DNA of 64,000 bases from Diploptera punctata (GCA_030220185.1 JASPKZ010001243.1:1-64000), one strand, 5' to 3'. Shown: positions 43,572 to 56,063, numbered from the stretch's first letter. Made by a program: numbers and translations. The notes: generated by a model from the letters alone, not told the origin.

Positions 43572-44002
43572 AACTATTTAACGCAGGGCCCAAATGGGAG
43601 ACAATGATTACTCACATTTCAATTAATTTTGTTTTACAACCAAACACAGTTGTGTTTCGCCTCGATAATTATCAAATTTTGATTACCAAAATAAAAAACT
43701 CCTCCTTATTTTATATTTTTATCCACTAGGGTGCATTCTTACAATATTGCGATCCTATTTCACAATAAATAGTATGGTCAAGTTGCAGTGATGAACAAAT
43801 GAAACATAACCAAACATTTCTCATTTGTTTTCAAACTTCGCCGTTTACATTAAATATATAAATATTTAAAATAACTATATTTAAAGAATTATTTATGAGT
43901 AAACAGCTTAATTTTATTCGTTAAATAGTCCTAACAAATGCCACTCTTGATTTCCAAATCCTCAAGATAAATTGGAAATCATTCATGGCATTAATTATGA
44001 TT
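43572..44002 (+). mobile_element. Foldback-ended repeat family, deleted copy with shortened hairpin
   Basis: Left terminus AACTATTTAAC (one mismatch, 43572-43582) and displaced inverse GTTAAATAGTC at 43920-43930. The hairpin is reduced to ATGCCAC..TTTCCAAAT and ATTGGAAATCATTCATGGCAT (43938-43991), the loop-proximal part having been lost. The middle of the element is also deleted. Confidence 0.7.
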
Positions 44003-44794
44003 AAGGTGCGGATTTCTATGACATAAAAATGGAAAACATGCATACATTTGTGACCTAAAAAAAGGTTTAAGTATGGCCTAAAAAGACAAAAATATGACCT
44101 TATAAATGAATGAATTTTTTTACCCATTCTATATTGATTGTCCATTCATATACATTTCCAATTGTATCAAAAGAGAAAGGAAATCTTCTTCTATTGTCCA
44201 GTGCAAACGTTCGCTACCTGTTAACAGAAACCTTCGAAACAAGTGAACTGTGAAACTGACGATTTTTATACAGATAAAATGTTGGTTATTTCCAATCGCC
44301 TGATGACTAGGCTATTAAAAAAAACCAAAATATGACCAACATAAATTACTTTATAATACAAATAAGCAGAAGTATGATCAAAGATCTGAAAAAGTGCGAA
44401 ATATGACTTTTAAGACCTAATAATAAGGCATACATAAATGTTTTTACTTACTTGATGCTTAGAATACAGGTTTTGGTAAAACTATGACACGTCATATGAC
44501 ACGTCCGTCCCTTACTTATGATCATATGTCGTTCATCCCAGCAGAACAAAACTTGAACCGTGGAACATTCCGCGTATTCTCAATGTTCATCTCTGCCAAT
44601 TAAAATATAAAAATATGCACTAGATGTTAGGGTTATCCCTATTTCCCTAATTTTCTGACAATCATTATTCTTCCTCTGTAGTCTTCGTATAAAATAATAC
44701 TCAATTGTGATAACTCAGATACTGCTGAATCTATTGAGATGGGATTCTGGAATACAAACCATTCAAACACAGAGGCGGTTTCGTATTGATACAA
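44003..44794. other. Unannotated AT-rich stretch
   Basis: No gene recognised. A cluster of TATGACC/GTGACCTAAAA motifs at 44040-44410 looks like degenerate simple sequence. Confidence 0.3.
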
Positions 44795-45347
44795 CTAACT
44801 CACTGGCAATATGAAACCCGAAATTCCATTACTTCGAGGTCATACGTTACGTGCATTCCTACCATGAGCTAATATTTTCCAATCGTTACCAGTATAAATC
44901 ACCATCCTCAAACAATTGACCCATCTCGTTCTTGGTTAACATATTGGATTCTTGCCTTCTGTTTTTTTTTCAATAAGCAGTTTCAATTCCTCTCTTTTAT
45001 TTCCCATTCATGCCACATGCCCGACCCAATATAATTTATAAGACTTAATTGTTCTTATTAGATCTAGTTCTTTATAAAAATCAGGGAACTTTTATTGTTT
45101 TCCTCTATTAGCCTATTATTTTGTCTCTCTTCAGTTCAATTTTTCTTCTAATAAAATTATTACTGTATATTTTTTTATGCCAGCTGCAAACTTTTCACGT
45201 TTCCGAGTCCGCTCCAGATCAATATATGGCCTTATGTGGTGTATTTGTAATTTACGGACTACTTCGGCACATCACTTTACGCAGATGATATTTTGTTTGT
45301 ATTTTGTGAAGAGATAAGTGTGAGATGAGTGTATGTTTGTATGTGTA

Positions 45348-45409
<62 letters not shown>

Positions 45410-45505
45410 GCAGCAGCAGTAGCAATATTATTACTATTATTATTATCGTACATTTTTCTTCACTTTTAAAGTAAGAGCCATATTTCGCTACCATATTATC
45501 AACTG
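44795..45505 (-). mobile_element. RTE-like family 1, old copy with (ATT)n inserted
   Basis: Plus strand shows AACTCACTGGCAATATGAAACCC, CATCTCGTTCTTGG, TTTCCCATTCATGCCACATGCCC, ATAAGACTTAATTGTTCTTATTAGATCT and, at the far end, AAAGTAAGAGCCATATTTCGC. These are all complements of family 1 in order. A foreign segment of about 280 bp that includes an (ATT)n run (45350-45408) separates the last block. Confidence 0.7.
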
Positions 45506-45689
45506 GAAAAAATAACCACTTTATTTTAATTTTTTATATAATTTGAAATATATAATGCGTAACAGCAGGGTTTCTGGAGTTCAGACTACATCTTGTTTTA
45601 GATGATTAAATTATTTTATGTTCGCACATACAACAGGAAAAAATAGAGAAATAATATACATTCCAGAACAATCGAAAACGCTATAATAA

Positions 45690-45850
45690 TAATAATAATA
45701 ATAATATAATAATAATAAATTTCTTTATTTATTCTGGCAGAGTTAAGGCCATAAGGCCCTCTCTTCCACTCAACCAGCACAAATACAAATAAATATTCGA
45801 CAAATATAGATATACACTATGTATTTTTGCGACAGGCTACGACTAATCTA
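45690..45850 (-). mobile_element. Non-LTR 3' UTR repeat related to family C
   Basis: Plus strand TTCTTTATTTATTCTGGCAGAGTTAAGGCC and CCCTCTCTTCCACTCAACCAG parallels the TTTAGCCTGGTGGAGTTAAGGCC...CTTCTCTTCCACTCACCAG end at about 58940-58995. It is preceded by an (AAT)n tail, where that copy has (GATTA)n. Confidence 0.55.
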
Positions 45851-46725
45851 CATTGATAGGAATACGACTTCATCGATATAGCACACCACCCATCTCGGAA
45901 GAGGAAATGGATTAGATATTAGGAATAAATATAATAACTTTCAATAAGTTAACAGTTTAACATTTTTGGAAATCCCCAAAAACACACATTTTCGAACATC
46001 TCAAAAGGTGCACGACTGTCATAACAACCATTGAAATAAACCTATACTGGGAAGCAAGGAATATAATAAGTTAATGACCATTATGCCAAAGAAAAAAAAT
46101 CTCTCACAGTACTCTAAGTATTTACCAAGAAATACGAGAGCCATCAGTTGAGAGAAACTGCTTTCCGTAATCGTGTTAAATTTCTTCGGAATTCACATGT
46201 GAGCTCCTATATTAATTTTAGTGTGCGCTTTATTTCTCTGCAAATTGTTTTAATAAAGGCCCCTTGTCTTAATAATTACAAGTTTCGGATTATTACACTA
46301 TAATAGCTCTGGTACAATTAACACAACAATTTAACAGTTCGCAGTCCCTTAACTGCAACATAACCGGACTTGAAATTGGATACTTAACAAAGGTTAGCGT
46401 CATTTTACAACCTGCGGACACATCGCTCTCAAGATACACGTGATCGATACACTTCTTTACCTGTTGTAGCAAGAATAATCACGTCTGTAACCTACTTCAC
46501 AGAATAACAAGATTAATAAAGTTATCTTCGAACTTTTAATAATCATGTTTGAACATCGTACCATAAGAATTCCTGAGGATGAAGCATGTATTTGAAAAAG
46601 GCTTTGAATTTTAATAGTGTAACGACGTTCATAACAGCAGTTATTACAGTTTGGGATGACTTTTTCTATAAGGTACAAATTTTAAAATAAAAAAAAATGT
46701 TATGGGTCGATATCTTCAAACATTA
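45851..46725. other. Unannotated stretch
   Basis: No gene or element recognised. Confidence 0.35.
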
Positions 46726-47645
46726 CATTGGTCAACATGGTTTTTGTCTCATGAGTACCAATAGTTGTACTTAATACAGTTTTTTTTATCGTGTTTTCAA
46801 ATATGTATTCGGAATTTCTCCATCACCCACAGTTTTTTTAATTCCAATTTCAATTCCATCCATAGTAATTCTGCCCGAAGGCAGGTCCTTCACTGCAATC
46901 ATAGCATTTTCATGCTATGCGTGCAGCTTTACTAGGGAATTGTGAAGGTGTGGTAGCTTCCCGTTGCTTTCCACACCGGTGAAGGATGATGATGATGATG
47001 ATATGATAATAATGATAAGGATGATGATGATGACAACGATGGCCATATGATTTCGGGGACCGTTTGGGCCTTAAAGTTTTCCTGACATTTGTCTTAAAGG
47101 TGAGGAAAAACCCCGATAAAAACCTCACCCAGAAAAACTGCCCCGACCGGGGATCGAACCCGGGCCCGCTGCGTGACAAGGCAGCACGCTACCTCGAGAC
47201 CACAGCGGTGGACCAATTTCAATTAATGGATTTAAATAATTAGTTTTTTTAATAAACCTTTTTTCGTTTATTCGTCCATTGTAAAATAAAACGGGGAACA
47301 CTTTCATCAGGAGATTTCAGCTATGGAAAAAATATATCAAGGAAAATGGAATCCTAATATGCTGGCCGATTATTGTTGGACCATCAAGAGGGATGCTCCG
47401 CAGGCGAAATATAACAGAAAATCGTCATTTCTTACTTTGGTAGGTGAGTCCGAATGCTCGAATATAGTGTAGTTACGAATGTAGAAAATATTAAAGTGTT
47501 TGAAATTATAAATGCCTGTTGCTCGGAATCCTTGGGTGATCGAGAAAAACTCATATCATATTTGAATTCAGAGAATTAAATACTATCAGAATCACATATT
47601 GTTCTTTCTGAGACAAAAAAAAAGTTTATTTTTTGTTGCTCAGTA
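46726..47645. mobile_element. Harbinger-like MITE, copy 3, interrupted by a SINE
   Basis: Termini CATTGGTCAACA (one change) and TGTTGCTCAGTA. The flanks TTA (46723-46725) and TTG (47646-47648) are an imperfect TSD. Removing the SINE and one copy of its TSD leaves about 551 bp, close to the other two copies. Confidence 0.75.
46856..47212 (-). mobile_element. SINE family B variant 1, full length, 12-bp TSD
   Basis: Minus strand: tRNA head at the right end (complement of GTGGTCTCGAGGTAGCGTGC; B box complement GGGGATCGAACC), 3' end at the left. Perfect 12-bp direct repeats CCAATTTCAATT at 46844-46855 and 47213-47224. The (GAT)n block inside is the SINE's own variable region. Confidence 0.9.
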
Positions 47646-47667
47646 TTGTTAGTAGTAATACATAAAA

Positions 47668-48389
47668 ACTAAATATATGGTCACACATAGAAATCCATTA
47701 AATAATGAAAATGGACAGCTAATGACAAATGAGGTAAATTTTGAGGAAGTGCTTGAATTCAAATACCAAGGAACAATAATCACAAATAGGAATGAGATGC
47801 ACAAACAAATTAACATAGGCTCAATTCTGGAAATGCATGCTATTATGCATTGCAGAGACTCTTGATGTCCCAACTCCTTTCAAAAAACGTTAAACTGAAA
47901 ATATATAAAACAATTATTCTACCAGTTATATTATATGGTTGCGAAACATGGACTCTTACTTTAAGAGAGGAAAGGAGATTACAAGTATTTGAGAATAAAG
48001 TACTTAGGAAAATTTTTGGACCAAAGAGAGATGAACAGACAGGTGAATGGAGGAGACTATTAACAACGAACTACATGGTCTTTACAGGAAGCCAGATATA
48101 ATAAGAACAGTTAAGTCTCGTAGACTGCGATGGGCAGGACATGTTGCACGTATGGGAAATGAAAGACTTGCATGGAAGCTTCTTGTAGGAAAGCCAGAGG
48201 GAAAACGTCGAGTTGGTAGACCAAGAATGAGGTGAGAGAATAACATTAACTATGGTTTGAGGGAAGTAGATTATACAAGGAATGATTGGAAAGCATTAGC
48301 TCAGGATAGGGATGTATGGAGAGCTTATGTCCGTGCGGCCATGAACCTACGGGTTCGATAGTGCCAGTGAGTAAGTAAGTAAGTAAGTA
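47668..48389 (+). mobile_element. RTE-like family 1, well preserved 5'-truncated copy, 11-bp TSD
   Basis: Overlapping frames give FEEVLEFKYQGTI, then RLLMSQLLSKNVKLKIYKTIILPVILYGCETWTLTLREERRLQVFE, FGPKRDEQTGEWRRL, RLRWAGHVARMGNERLAWKLLVGKPEG and GRPRMR. Later come the conserved end CGGCCATGAACCTACGGGTTCGATAG and (GTAA)n. Only a few indels (near 47860, 48060 and 48232). Direct repeats AATACATAAAA at 47657-47667 and 48390-48400. Confidence 0.88.
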
Positions 48390-48469
48390 AATACATAAAA
48401 GAAAATTAATCTACGTTTGAAATACTTTTATTTTTATCTATTTATTAGATCCCTCAACATTTTCCTGTA

Positions 48470-48665
48470 ATATTATCTATTGTCATTCTTCACATTTTTG
48501 TCATTCCACCTCCATTATATATTGCTTTTACTTTTATACTGCTTGAAACACCATTAATCCACATTATTTTCGCTACTTTCCTCTTATTCCACCAGGTGGC
48601 ACCCATTTCAGTATTTTTTCTTAGGAATTTGTTTTCTGTCATTATTTTTACACGACGTTACCACT
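48470..48665 (-). pseudogene. RTE-like tail, family 4b fragment
   Basis: The plus strand CTATTGTCATTC, CTTATTCCACCAGGTGGCACCCATTTCAGTATTTT is shared with 31870-32010. The minus strand reads ENKFLRKNTEMGATWW in one frame. Degraded. Confidence 0.55.
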
Positions 48666-50611
48666 TATTGTTTAATGAAATGCAAGATACTCAAATTATT
48701 GACAGGGTAAATGTGCGATATCAAAATTGAACGTAATTTAATAGGATCAGAATATGAGTAATAAAGGACAGTTATTAATGTATTTAAATGCAGTTTGTAT
48801 ACTGGTTAAACACTGGAACCTCCGGATCCTGAGTTCCTGTGGTCGATCACTATATGTGTGTGTTTCGTGTTGGAAAAACTCGGAGCCAGCTTATTTTGTT
48901 GTCGAGGTTTCTACTTTTTCTTCCTTCATAATATCTTAATTTTTTCACTTTCTTTCACTCACATCATTCATTTCGTTCCATTTAATTTAATTTCCCCCTG
49001 TGATGTTGGCACAGACTTGGTCAATCATATGTGACAGACTTTCAATAATAAGAGCTCGTCTCTTGAACTAGAATTACGCCGAATACGAGTGCAGGGTTCA
49101 CAATTGATTTTGTTTACTCCTTTACTAATAATGGCCTAATTATCACTCTGTTTTTAGGGAAGTAAGTTGAATTTACCAGAGAGGTCTTGGTGACCATTGA
49201 CAACGGCATCTAGACATAATTGCTCAACTTACTTCCCTAGGGAAGAAAAGTAATTGACTTCAAAATGTAGAAACATTAGGCCTACTTACTCAACATTTTA
49301 TGGAGTAATACAATACAATTTTATCGTATCACACTTATTTCTCACTTTGATAATTCAAATTTATAGTGATTGAACAATTGTTAAGATCATTAACATTAGC
49401 CACAACATTTGATTGATTTTCATTAGTATTTTTCTTATTTATTTCAATATTTTTGCCTACTTTATGTAATTCATCTTTCATAAACTCCATTGAACTACTA
49501 CATATTTATTTTTGCTGGTAGTATATAATGAACCGCAGCATTCGCCACTTTTTCTACGTCGCAATAAATCGTAGGCCTATATGTAATTAATATGCAGTCT
49601 GAATCTGTTATTTAAAATGCATGCCATTTATTCAGACAACAATAAACAATTGCAGTTGTTTTATCTACTTTCCCTTGCTATCAGACAATTGAACTCTTCA
49701 AACCAAGATACAAATTCACCCGAAATATAAAAACTAAACATAAAAATTATAATATAGGAGTGAACAAAATTACATAGCCTATGCAATTCAGGGAAGTAAG
49801 TAGATTACTAGTCTCGAACTTACTTAGTGGCCCTCTCTGAAGCTCGTTCTCACTAGTAATGCACTACTTCGTACATAACTATTATTCGAATGGAAGAAAT
49901 TAATTTCAAAGCTGGCAAGAATCGTAATTTTATTAGTTATTGGTTTCCAATTTTGTGATATTTTCGTTCCCTGTTATACGTTATTGATCATTGGCGAATC
50001 CCTAAGTGTTTTTTCTTTACGTGATTCAGGAATTCTTTCTCTGCACCAGGAAGCATACTTTAAAATGGATATTTATTAATCATCTATAGTGCTGAAGTGT
50101 AAATGTGAGAAATAACATTTTATGCTTTTACTAGATATTATATCATAAACAAATATAAATTTTGGAAGTACAAATTTTTCATTGGTTCTAAATTTGAGTA
50201 TCTTTATGTGAACCTAAAACTGGTTTAGAGAGACATAATTTTGTTTTTGTCACTCTCTATGAGAAAATGAAAACTAGATTGTTTCCTGAAAAACACCTAG
50301 ATTCAAACAGTAAATTTGAGCTCATCAAATGGAGTGAGCTCCACAACGAGGAACACTATAATTTATAAACATTGTCCTAATATGGACAAGGTTAATAAGT
50401 CCAGTAAGGTCATACAGATCGGACGAGTGAGAATAAAAATTATTTCAAAATATTTTAATAAGATATCCTTGGAGAATGACCATTGGAATTGTAATGATAT
50501 TCGAATGAATTTTAGGAACTTGGATTCTAATGTATATAAATATATAATCATCAATTTTTGTCATACCTTTACACAACACAGAAATTAGGGGAAGACATAA
50601 CTAAATTTAAT
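48666..50611. other. Long stretch with two small foldbacks and unassigned frames
   Basis: AGGGAAGTAAGTTGA at 49157-49171 recurs inverted at about 49226-49240. A second small foldback with the same core (AGGGAAGTAAGT ... ACTTACTTAGTGGCCCT) lies at about 49790-49845. Overlapping plus-strand frames at about 50207-50368 and 50316-50588 are open but unrecognised; the first includes FELIKWSELHNEEHYNL. Nothing else identified. Confidence 0.35.
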
Positions 50612-51225
50612 ATAAAATAAATAAATAAATAAATAAATAAAGCCTGATATGTCCCTTTAGGGCAAAGGCCTCCCTGTACAGGGGTTAAGCTCTATTTGAG
50701 AGTGTCACCCGGTGAGCTACTCCGTGGTGAGACGTTGACTTGGATGTAGCACTTGGTTTGTATACACTGTCTGTTCTGTGATTAGTTAATACACAGTTGG
50801 CTCTCCATCGTTCTCCATATTTTCCTGCATCTGGCGACTCTGGACCATTGCGCCCCTGCTCGTTCTTTGAAGATGTCAGCCCATCGTCGTCTTGGTCTTC
50901 CGCGCTGTCTCTTGCCTGTGTACGGGTCCCACATGGTTGTTTTTATTGTCCACCTGTCGTCCTGTATTCTTGCGACGTGGCCCTCCCCACTTCCATTTTT
51001 TTTCCTGATGGCTTGTTGTGCGGGATCAGTTGTTGAGGATATCGCTTGAAGTGTTGTATTCGAGATTCTGTCCTTCAGAGTTATGCCTAAGATTTTCCTC
51101 TCCATTTTCCTTTGGCATACTTGGAGTGTGTACTTCAGTTTGGCAGTAAGATTCCAAGTTTGGCAGCCATATAACAGTGTTGGAAGAACACAGGTTTGTA
51201 GTGTTTTAATATAGATATAAGAAAT
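50612..51225 (-). pseudogene. Non-LTR polyprotein tail, family 5, with (TTTA)n
   Basis: The minus-strand frame 50782-51270 encodes IKTLQTCVLPTLLYGCQTWNLTAK, QRKMERKILGITLKDRISN, then RWTIKTTMWDPYTGKRQRGRPRRRWADIF and WSRVARCRKIWRTME, which closes the protein. The 3' UTR follows to a (TTTA)n tail at 50615-50641. One stretch (KKNGSGEGHVARIQDD) retains the W-x-G-H-V-A-R core with W changed. The N-terminal residues of that frame (51226-51270) belong to a neighbouring fragment. Confidence 0.7.
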
Positions 51226-51370
51226 TTTGGAAAAGTCATATAGAAAGAATGGAAGACAACCGACTTGCAAAATGAGCTAAAGAAGATAGACCAATGGATG
51301 GGAGTATAACAAGAGGAAAACCAGCCAAGAGATGGATATATAGTAGATGCACATCCAATACGTCTTCCTC
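51226..51370 (+). pseudogene. Short non-LTR tail fragment
   Basis: Plus strand in one frame: FWKSHIERMEDNRLAK, then KEDRPMDG and ITRGKPAKRW. This is the W-x-H-I-x-R-M ... G-R-P-x-x-R-W end of yet another polyprotein, abutting the minus-strand family-5 copy. Confidence 0.5.
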
Positions 51371-52696
51371 CGAGGAGTGTTTATGGAAATAAATAGGATG
51401 AAAATCCTACAAAATTATGAAGACGAATGAGAAGAAAAATTCTAATGGCTCACTATAAGGACCAGTGGAGGAATTTAGTGAGTTGATTCTGTTCGACTAT
51501 GGTTTACATGCTCTGATCTCTGGTTCCTAGCTTCATGGGTTTATAACCACCAGTATTCGATGGGTTTTGAGAGCGTAAATCTCTTAAGCGTGGCTTTCGT
51601 CGGAGTAAAGCAAAGCCATATGTCTCATAATGTAGATTCACAGTACAAACAAAAGAACCTGTAACCTAAAATAACACACATCTGGGCAACATTTGTCGGC
51701 ACTTTTATTCCCAGTTTTCAACTGCAACGCTAATGAATGTATAAATAATATATATACTTTCCTACCTAGGACCTTAGTGAACACAGAAGTGACATCTAAA
51801 GGTCATATTGTTAGTATTCGAGCTGATAATTATGACCTATCCAACTGATTATCGTCACGGCAGCCATTATGTATATGGAATCATTCTTAGATATCACTTT
51901 GGAAGGAAGTCCCATATATGCAGATGTTTGATAAAAAAACATCTGCTTTCATCTTTATGTTTTATATAAAGAAACATCTTCAACATTAAGTACATCATCC
52001 ATGGAATATGCCATTTGTAATAACACTATCTTCTTAGATGCCTGAACGTTGTATATTACGGCACGTTATTTGGAAGGGTCATTGGTAAAATTTTGTCAAT
52101 CCTTAATTTGGCAATATATACTATAAACTATATTGGTCGAATTTATTTAATATTTTTAATAAAACAATAGAAAAATTAACGAATAGAAATTGTTAAAACC
52201 AGTGTCCAATTATAATATACAGTAATAACGCAGTTACATGTGATCTTGTTTTCACTGCGGACCGATAAATTTAAATAATTGGCACGAGTAATTAGTGTTT
52301 CACCGGTTTAAGAATTAATAAATCAATGTGTACAAAATGAGCAAAAACAATAAGAGTGCTAACTGAATGTATTTAATTTCCGGATAGGAGGATATCTAAA
52401 TTAAGTTTACAATTTTGGTCCAAAACAGGTATGTATTTACCCAAAATAAACTATCTTCCGGTATAAGTTGCAGCGTTATATTGGAAGAGAGAAAAAGGGA
52501 AGAAAATAGTACGAAAATGAGCCTCACTCAGACTGAAAATAGAAAAAACTGGTATACACATTTACTTACAACTGTAAGTTCAGAGTTTGCAAACGTAACA
52601 ATGTCGAATTCCTAAGGTTGATGATGCTTGTTGCCCTAAATGATCATTCATATCGCCATAAAACAGGTTGTTAGCAGAGAGAGAGACAGACGGAAT
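51371..52696. other. Unannotated stretch
   Basis: No gene or element recognised. An open frame at 52415-52615 is AT-driven and lacks motifs. Confidence 0.35.
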
Positions 52697-52905
52697 CTAA
52701 TTAATCCATTCATGCGCGTCACTAATTAGAAGACGAGGCATTTGGCTGTTCTCTGTAGCGTTTGGTGTGGGTTCATAATGCCTGATCGGATTATCCAGTT
52801 TTTTCCCGAAAACGTAGTCTGAATTGAGTTCCACGTTTCCTATCACCGGCCGCCACTGACAGTCATAGTTACTCCCGCCGTACTTGAATTTCTTCACTTC
52901 GACAC
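52697..52905 (-). CDS. Candidate terminal exon of an unidentified host gene
   Basis: A minus-strand frame of about 66 codons ends at TAA/TAG near 52697. Its composition is clearly GC-richer than its surroundings, with mixed codons (GGC, CGG, CCG, GTG, CTG). It includes FKYGGSNYDCQWRPVIGN, VELNSDYVFGKKLDNPIRHY and PRLLISDAHEWIN. Upstream in the gene direction a pyrimidine-rich stretch (TTGTTTCTTTAAG) and AG sites could be a splice acceptor. I do not recognise the family. No repeat copy exists in the window, which favours single-copy DNA, but the frame could be chance. Confidence 0.35.
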
Positions 52906-52965
52906 TCAGAATACTTGCTCACTTCTTAAAGAAACAACTTAATTAGAAGATATCGAAATAATATC

Positions 52966-53098
<133 letters not shown>

Positions 53099-53639
53099 TA
53101 ATGGCTTGCCACAATGTTGAGTCATAATCTTTCCTTTGTTCGGAGTTACTAGGCCAAATTAATTTAGTTAGCCTATTTGCTCATAGATGTCATGAATGGC
53201 ACGCGGTCAACATACCGACTCAATGAGACATCTATCAGACAACTAAGGTATTACTTGAAAGTTGAGATCGATAAATTTTGCTTAGCAGCTTTTTTATTCA
53301 TATTTAAGGATTTTTTTTACTGTTCACAATATTAACCTGAAAATAAGCCGCACTTTTTTTTAAAGTTTCAACAGCAACATTCCAGATTACGACTGCAAAA
53401 CCGTTGCTTTTTATATGATTTTATTGTTAAATATTAATTATTGCGTTTTCAACAATACATCTAGAATGTTACCGAAACGGCCGATATTTTTATTACGCAA
53501 CAGTTTATATAAAGAAACAATTAGCCCTAAAGTCTCTAAAGGAAACTGTTGACATTTTTACCTTGCAACAAAGTACCTTCATCTACAATCTATAACAGAA
53601 ACTGATTTCATTTAGATCTCCTAGCAGAGCTCCAAGCTA
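53099..53639. other. Unannotated AT-rich stretch
   Basis: No gene or element recognised. Confidence 0.35.
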
Positions 53640-53960
53640 AGAGAAAATAAATTTGGATAGAATTTTACGAACAGAAGCAATGGTAAATCGAACGTGGATG
53701 GCTACAAACCAAGATCTTCGCCATTTTGTAAATTCCCTAGCAGTACATGGATACCATCACAAAGTGTGTAAAATGAAGACCTACCACGACCCAGGCGCAG
53801 CATGCATGTGCGAGTTTTGTGAACTATCTTGCGATCGTTACCACGTCACAGCATGTAAAAAAGACCCAAATCATTAATTGAGACATGCACAGATCCATAA
53901 TGATTGCAAAAGCAAAGTGAACTAATAAAACTCTAATGCACAACTTGTGCGCATTTTCGT
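53640..53960 (+). pseudogene. Non-LTR C-terminus with Cys/His motif, second copy
   Basis: The frame 53653-53877 parallels the end of 31240-31430: MVNRTWMATNQDLRHFVNSLAVHGYHH, then CMCEFCELSCDRYHVTAC (zinc-knuckle-like). The same-type 3' UTR follows (ATGCACAACTTGTGCGCA). Only the last 75 or so codons remain. Confidence 0.72.
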
Positions 53961-54749
53961 TTATATATATTTTGATCATACAACAATGTAAATATAAGTT
54001 TGGAGCTAGATTATGTAATCGAAACTGACGGCATTTTCATCGTGCAAAGATCAAAGAATCCAACTTATTTTTGCAAATTCCGTAATGTATAACTGTAAAG
54101 GTATGTAGTTAGCCACGTTAACGAATATAAACCCCAATATGACTTCTGCAGTAGAAATTAGGAACTGCAGCTTATTTTTGGGCCAATTCGATGTTTGATA
54201 GGCATATAAAAGAAAGAAGAGATGTGAGAAAATTGACATCTATAGGGTTGGTAAAACGTTAAATGTAGAGGTGGGACCAGGTGGGGCGATATGTAATTAT
54301 TATAAAAGGTATTGACTGTGCTGCCTCATCAATCACTAGTCATGAGATCCTGGTGAAGCCAGATTACAGACACAGCAAACATCCGCAATGTATGTTGCAG
54401 CAGATAAACTGCGCTCCATATTTCACACTGTGTTTTATAAGCATAAACCACTTGTTACACTCATTATGACGGACTTAAGGCAAGTTTACCAGCTACACCA
54501 ATCACCACATTCTACCTTAAAGCTGCCATTAAATCAGAGTGCAATTGTTATGTTACACTTTTTTAATTTTATATAAGGCACATCGATTGTGATGCGGAAC
54601 GATAAAGTAATTAATACCTAAAATTATGAACCTGATTTTAATTAACTACCTTTATTAAAAGTTATTGTGTTCATCAAGCATATATTTAGATTTGAAATAT
54701 ATATACTGGAAGGAACCAAGATAAAAATTGGAATTTACATTAGAAAGGA
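53961..54749. other. Unannotated stretch
   Basis: Open frames at 54281-54576 have no recognisable domain. No repeat family assigned. Confidence 0.3.
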
Positions 54750-54922
54750 AGAGACTAGGAACGAGATACACAAAGAAATTAAACATAGGCTCAATTCTGG
54801 AAAAGCGTGCTATTATGCATTGCAGATACTCTTGATGTCCCAACTCCTTTCAAAAAACGTTAAACTGAAAATATATAAAACTATTATTGTACCAGTTATA
54901 TTATATGGGTACGAAACATGGA
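54750..54922 (+). pseudogene. RTE-like family 1, internal fragment lacking its 3' end
   Basis: Carries EIHKEIKHRLNSGKACYYALQ, LLMSQLLSKNVKLKIYKTI, VPVILYGYETWT, then stops matching abruptly. Unlike most copies it lacks the conserved 3' end, so it was cut by a later rearrangement. Confidence 0.75.
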
Positions 54923-55713
54923 CCCGGACCTTAATCAAAATCGACAATAATATTTTATTGCCCCAACTCGAGTAGTTTTCTTAAGAAAAGTGTAGCTGCT
55001 AATAGGGTGATTTTTCGGAATTATTTGTGAATTACTTCATACTGAATGGTTTAAGATATCTAAAAACAAATATATATATGATAAATGTACCTTTAATTAA
55101 CATAAACATATTGTAATGTCAGATATTTGAAATGAGACATATGATTTAATTACGAATTACCTTTGAGTTTTCTTCGCAACCATCTTCCCTTATAAAAAGA
55201 CAGAGAGATGGCTCTATCAGTAGCGTTTTATAGTTGTATTCCGGAGGTCCAGAGTTAAATACCGCTGCAGAACGAGTCTGTGTTTGTTTTCTCCTCCTAG
55301 CTTTACTCAGTTTTCAAGATAAAATCTAGAATGAAATTATATATCCTTTCTTTCCATATTACCATATAAAGTAATCAGTAAACTGGAACTACACAAATGT
55401 GTATAGGCATACACAAATACAATACAAACGAAATTCAGGAGAGGCAGGGCGTTTATAAGTAAGCATGAAGTAAATACATTATGTCCCGGTATACACGTAA
55501 TATACAATACATATTCGAACCGAACGTCATTCTTCTTTCCATTAATTTATTAAACTCTCAACAGTGTTTCTGCTACGTCATAAATTGCAGTTAAATAATG
55601 TTCAATTATACGTAATTTAACAAAGACAAGTTTATTCATTCAAACTACACATTCTTTGCAATATCTTCGTAATAATATGCTTTGTCTTCAGGCAGCCTCC
55701 AGTTTGGGAAATG
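54923..55713. other. Spacer with a possible tRNA-like scrap
   Basis: GATGGCTCTATCAGTAGCG (55207-55225) and GGAGGTCCAGAGTTAAATACC (about 55243-55263) resemble a decayed A/B box pair of a tRNA-derived repeat. Nothing else recognised. Confidence 0.3.
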
Positions 55714-56063
55714 AATATATATATATATATATATAGATATTATAAATATATTTTTGACATTTGGCAATGAAGGCGCAAATATGATATGAAAAGAAAAAAG
55801 AATGCTTGAGTCGGGATTTGAACTCGAGTCTCTAAAGTCTGTACCTTTAGCGCTCTAACCAACTGAGCTACCCAAGAATTCCAAGACAAACATACAATTT
55901 TCTTATACATGTAGTATTCTCAATTCACACAAGAGGTAGCGGAAATATCATTCAACTGCCATCTAGCGGCTAACCTAACAGTTAGCAAATTATTAATTTT
56001 TTTTTTCTTTTCATATCATATTTGCCTTCATTGCCAAATGTCAAAAATATATTTATAATATCT
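55714..56063 (-). mobile_element. tRNA-like repeat unit within 66-bp inverted ends
   Basis: The inverted repeats GATATTATAAATATATTTTTGACATTTGGCAATGAAGG... (55734-55799) and its inverse (55998-56063) flank a tRNA-like sequence at 55803-55876. Read on the minus strand, that has TTGGGTAGCTCAGTTGGTTAGAGC (acceptor end, D arm) and GAGTTCAAATCCCG (T arm). The acceptor strands CTTGGG/CTCAAG can pair. The anticodon loop region GGTACAGAC is not a clean 7-nt loop, so I call it tRNA-like. Confidence 0.65.

Noticed and set aside
55803..55876. Functional tRNA gene
   Set aside because: The anticodon loop does not form a clean 7-nt loop and the unit recurs with dispersed-repeat flanks.
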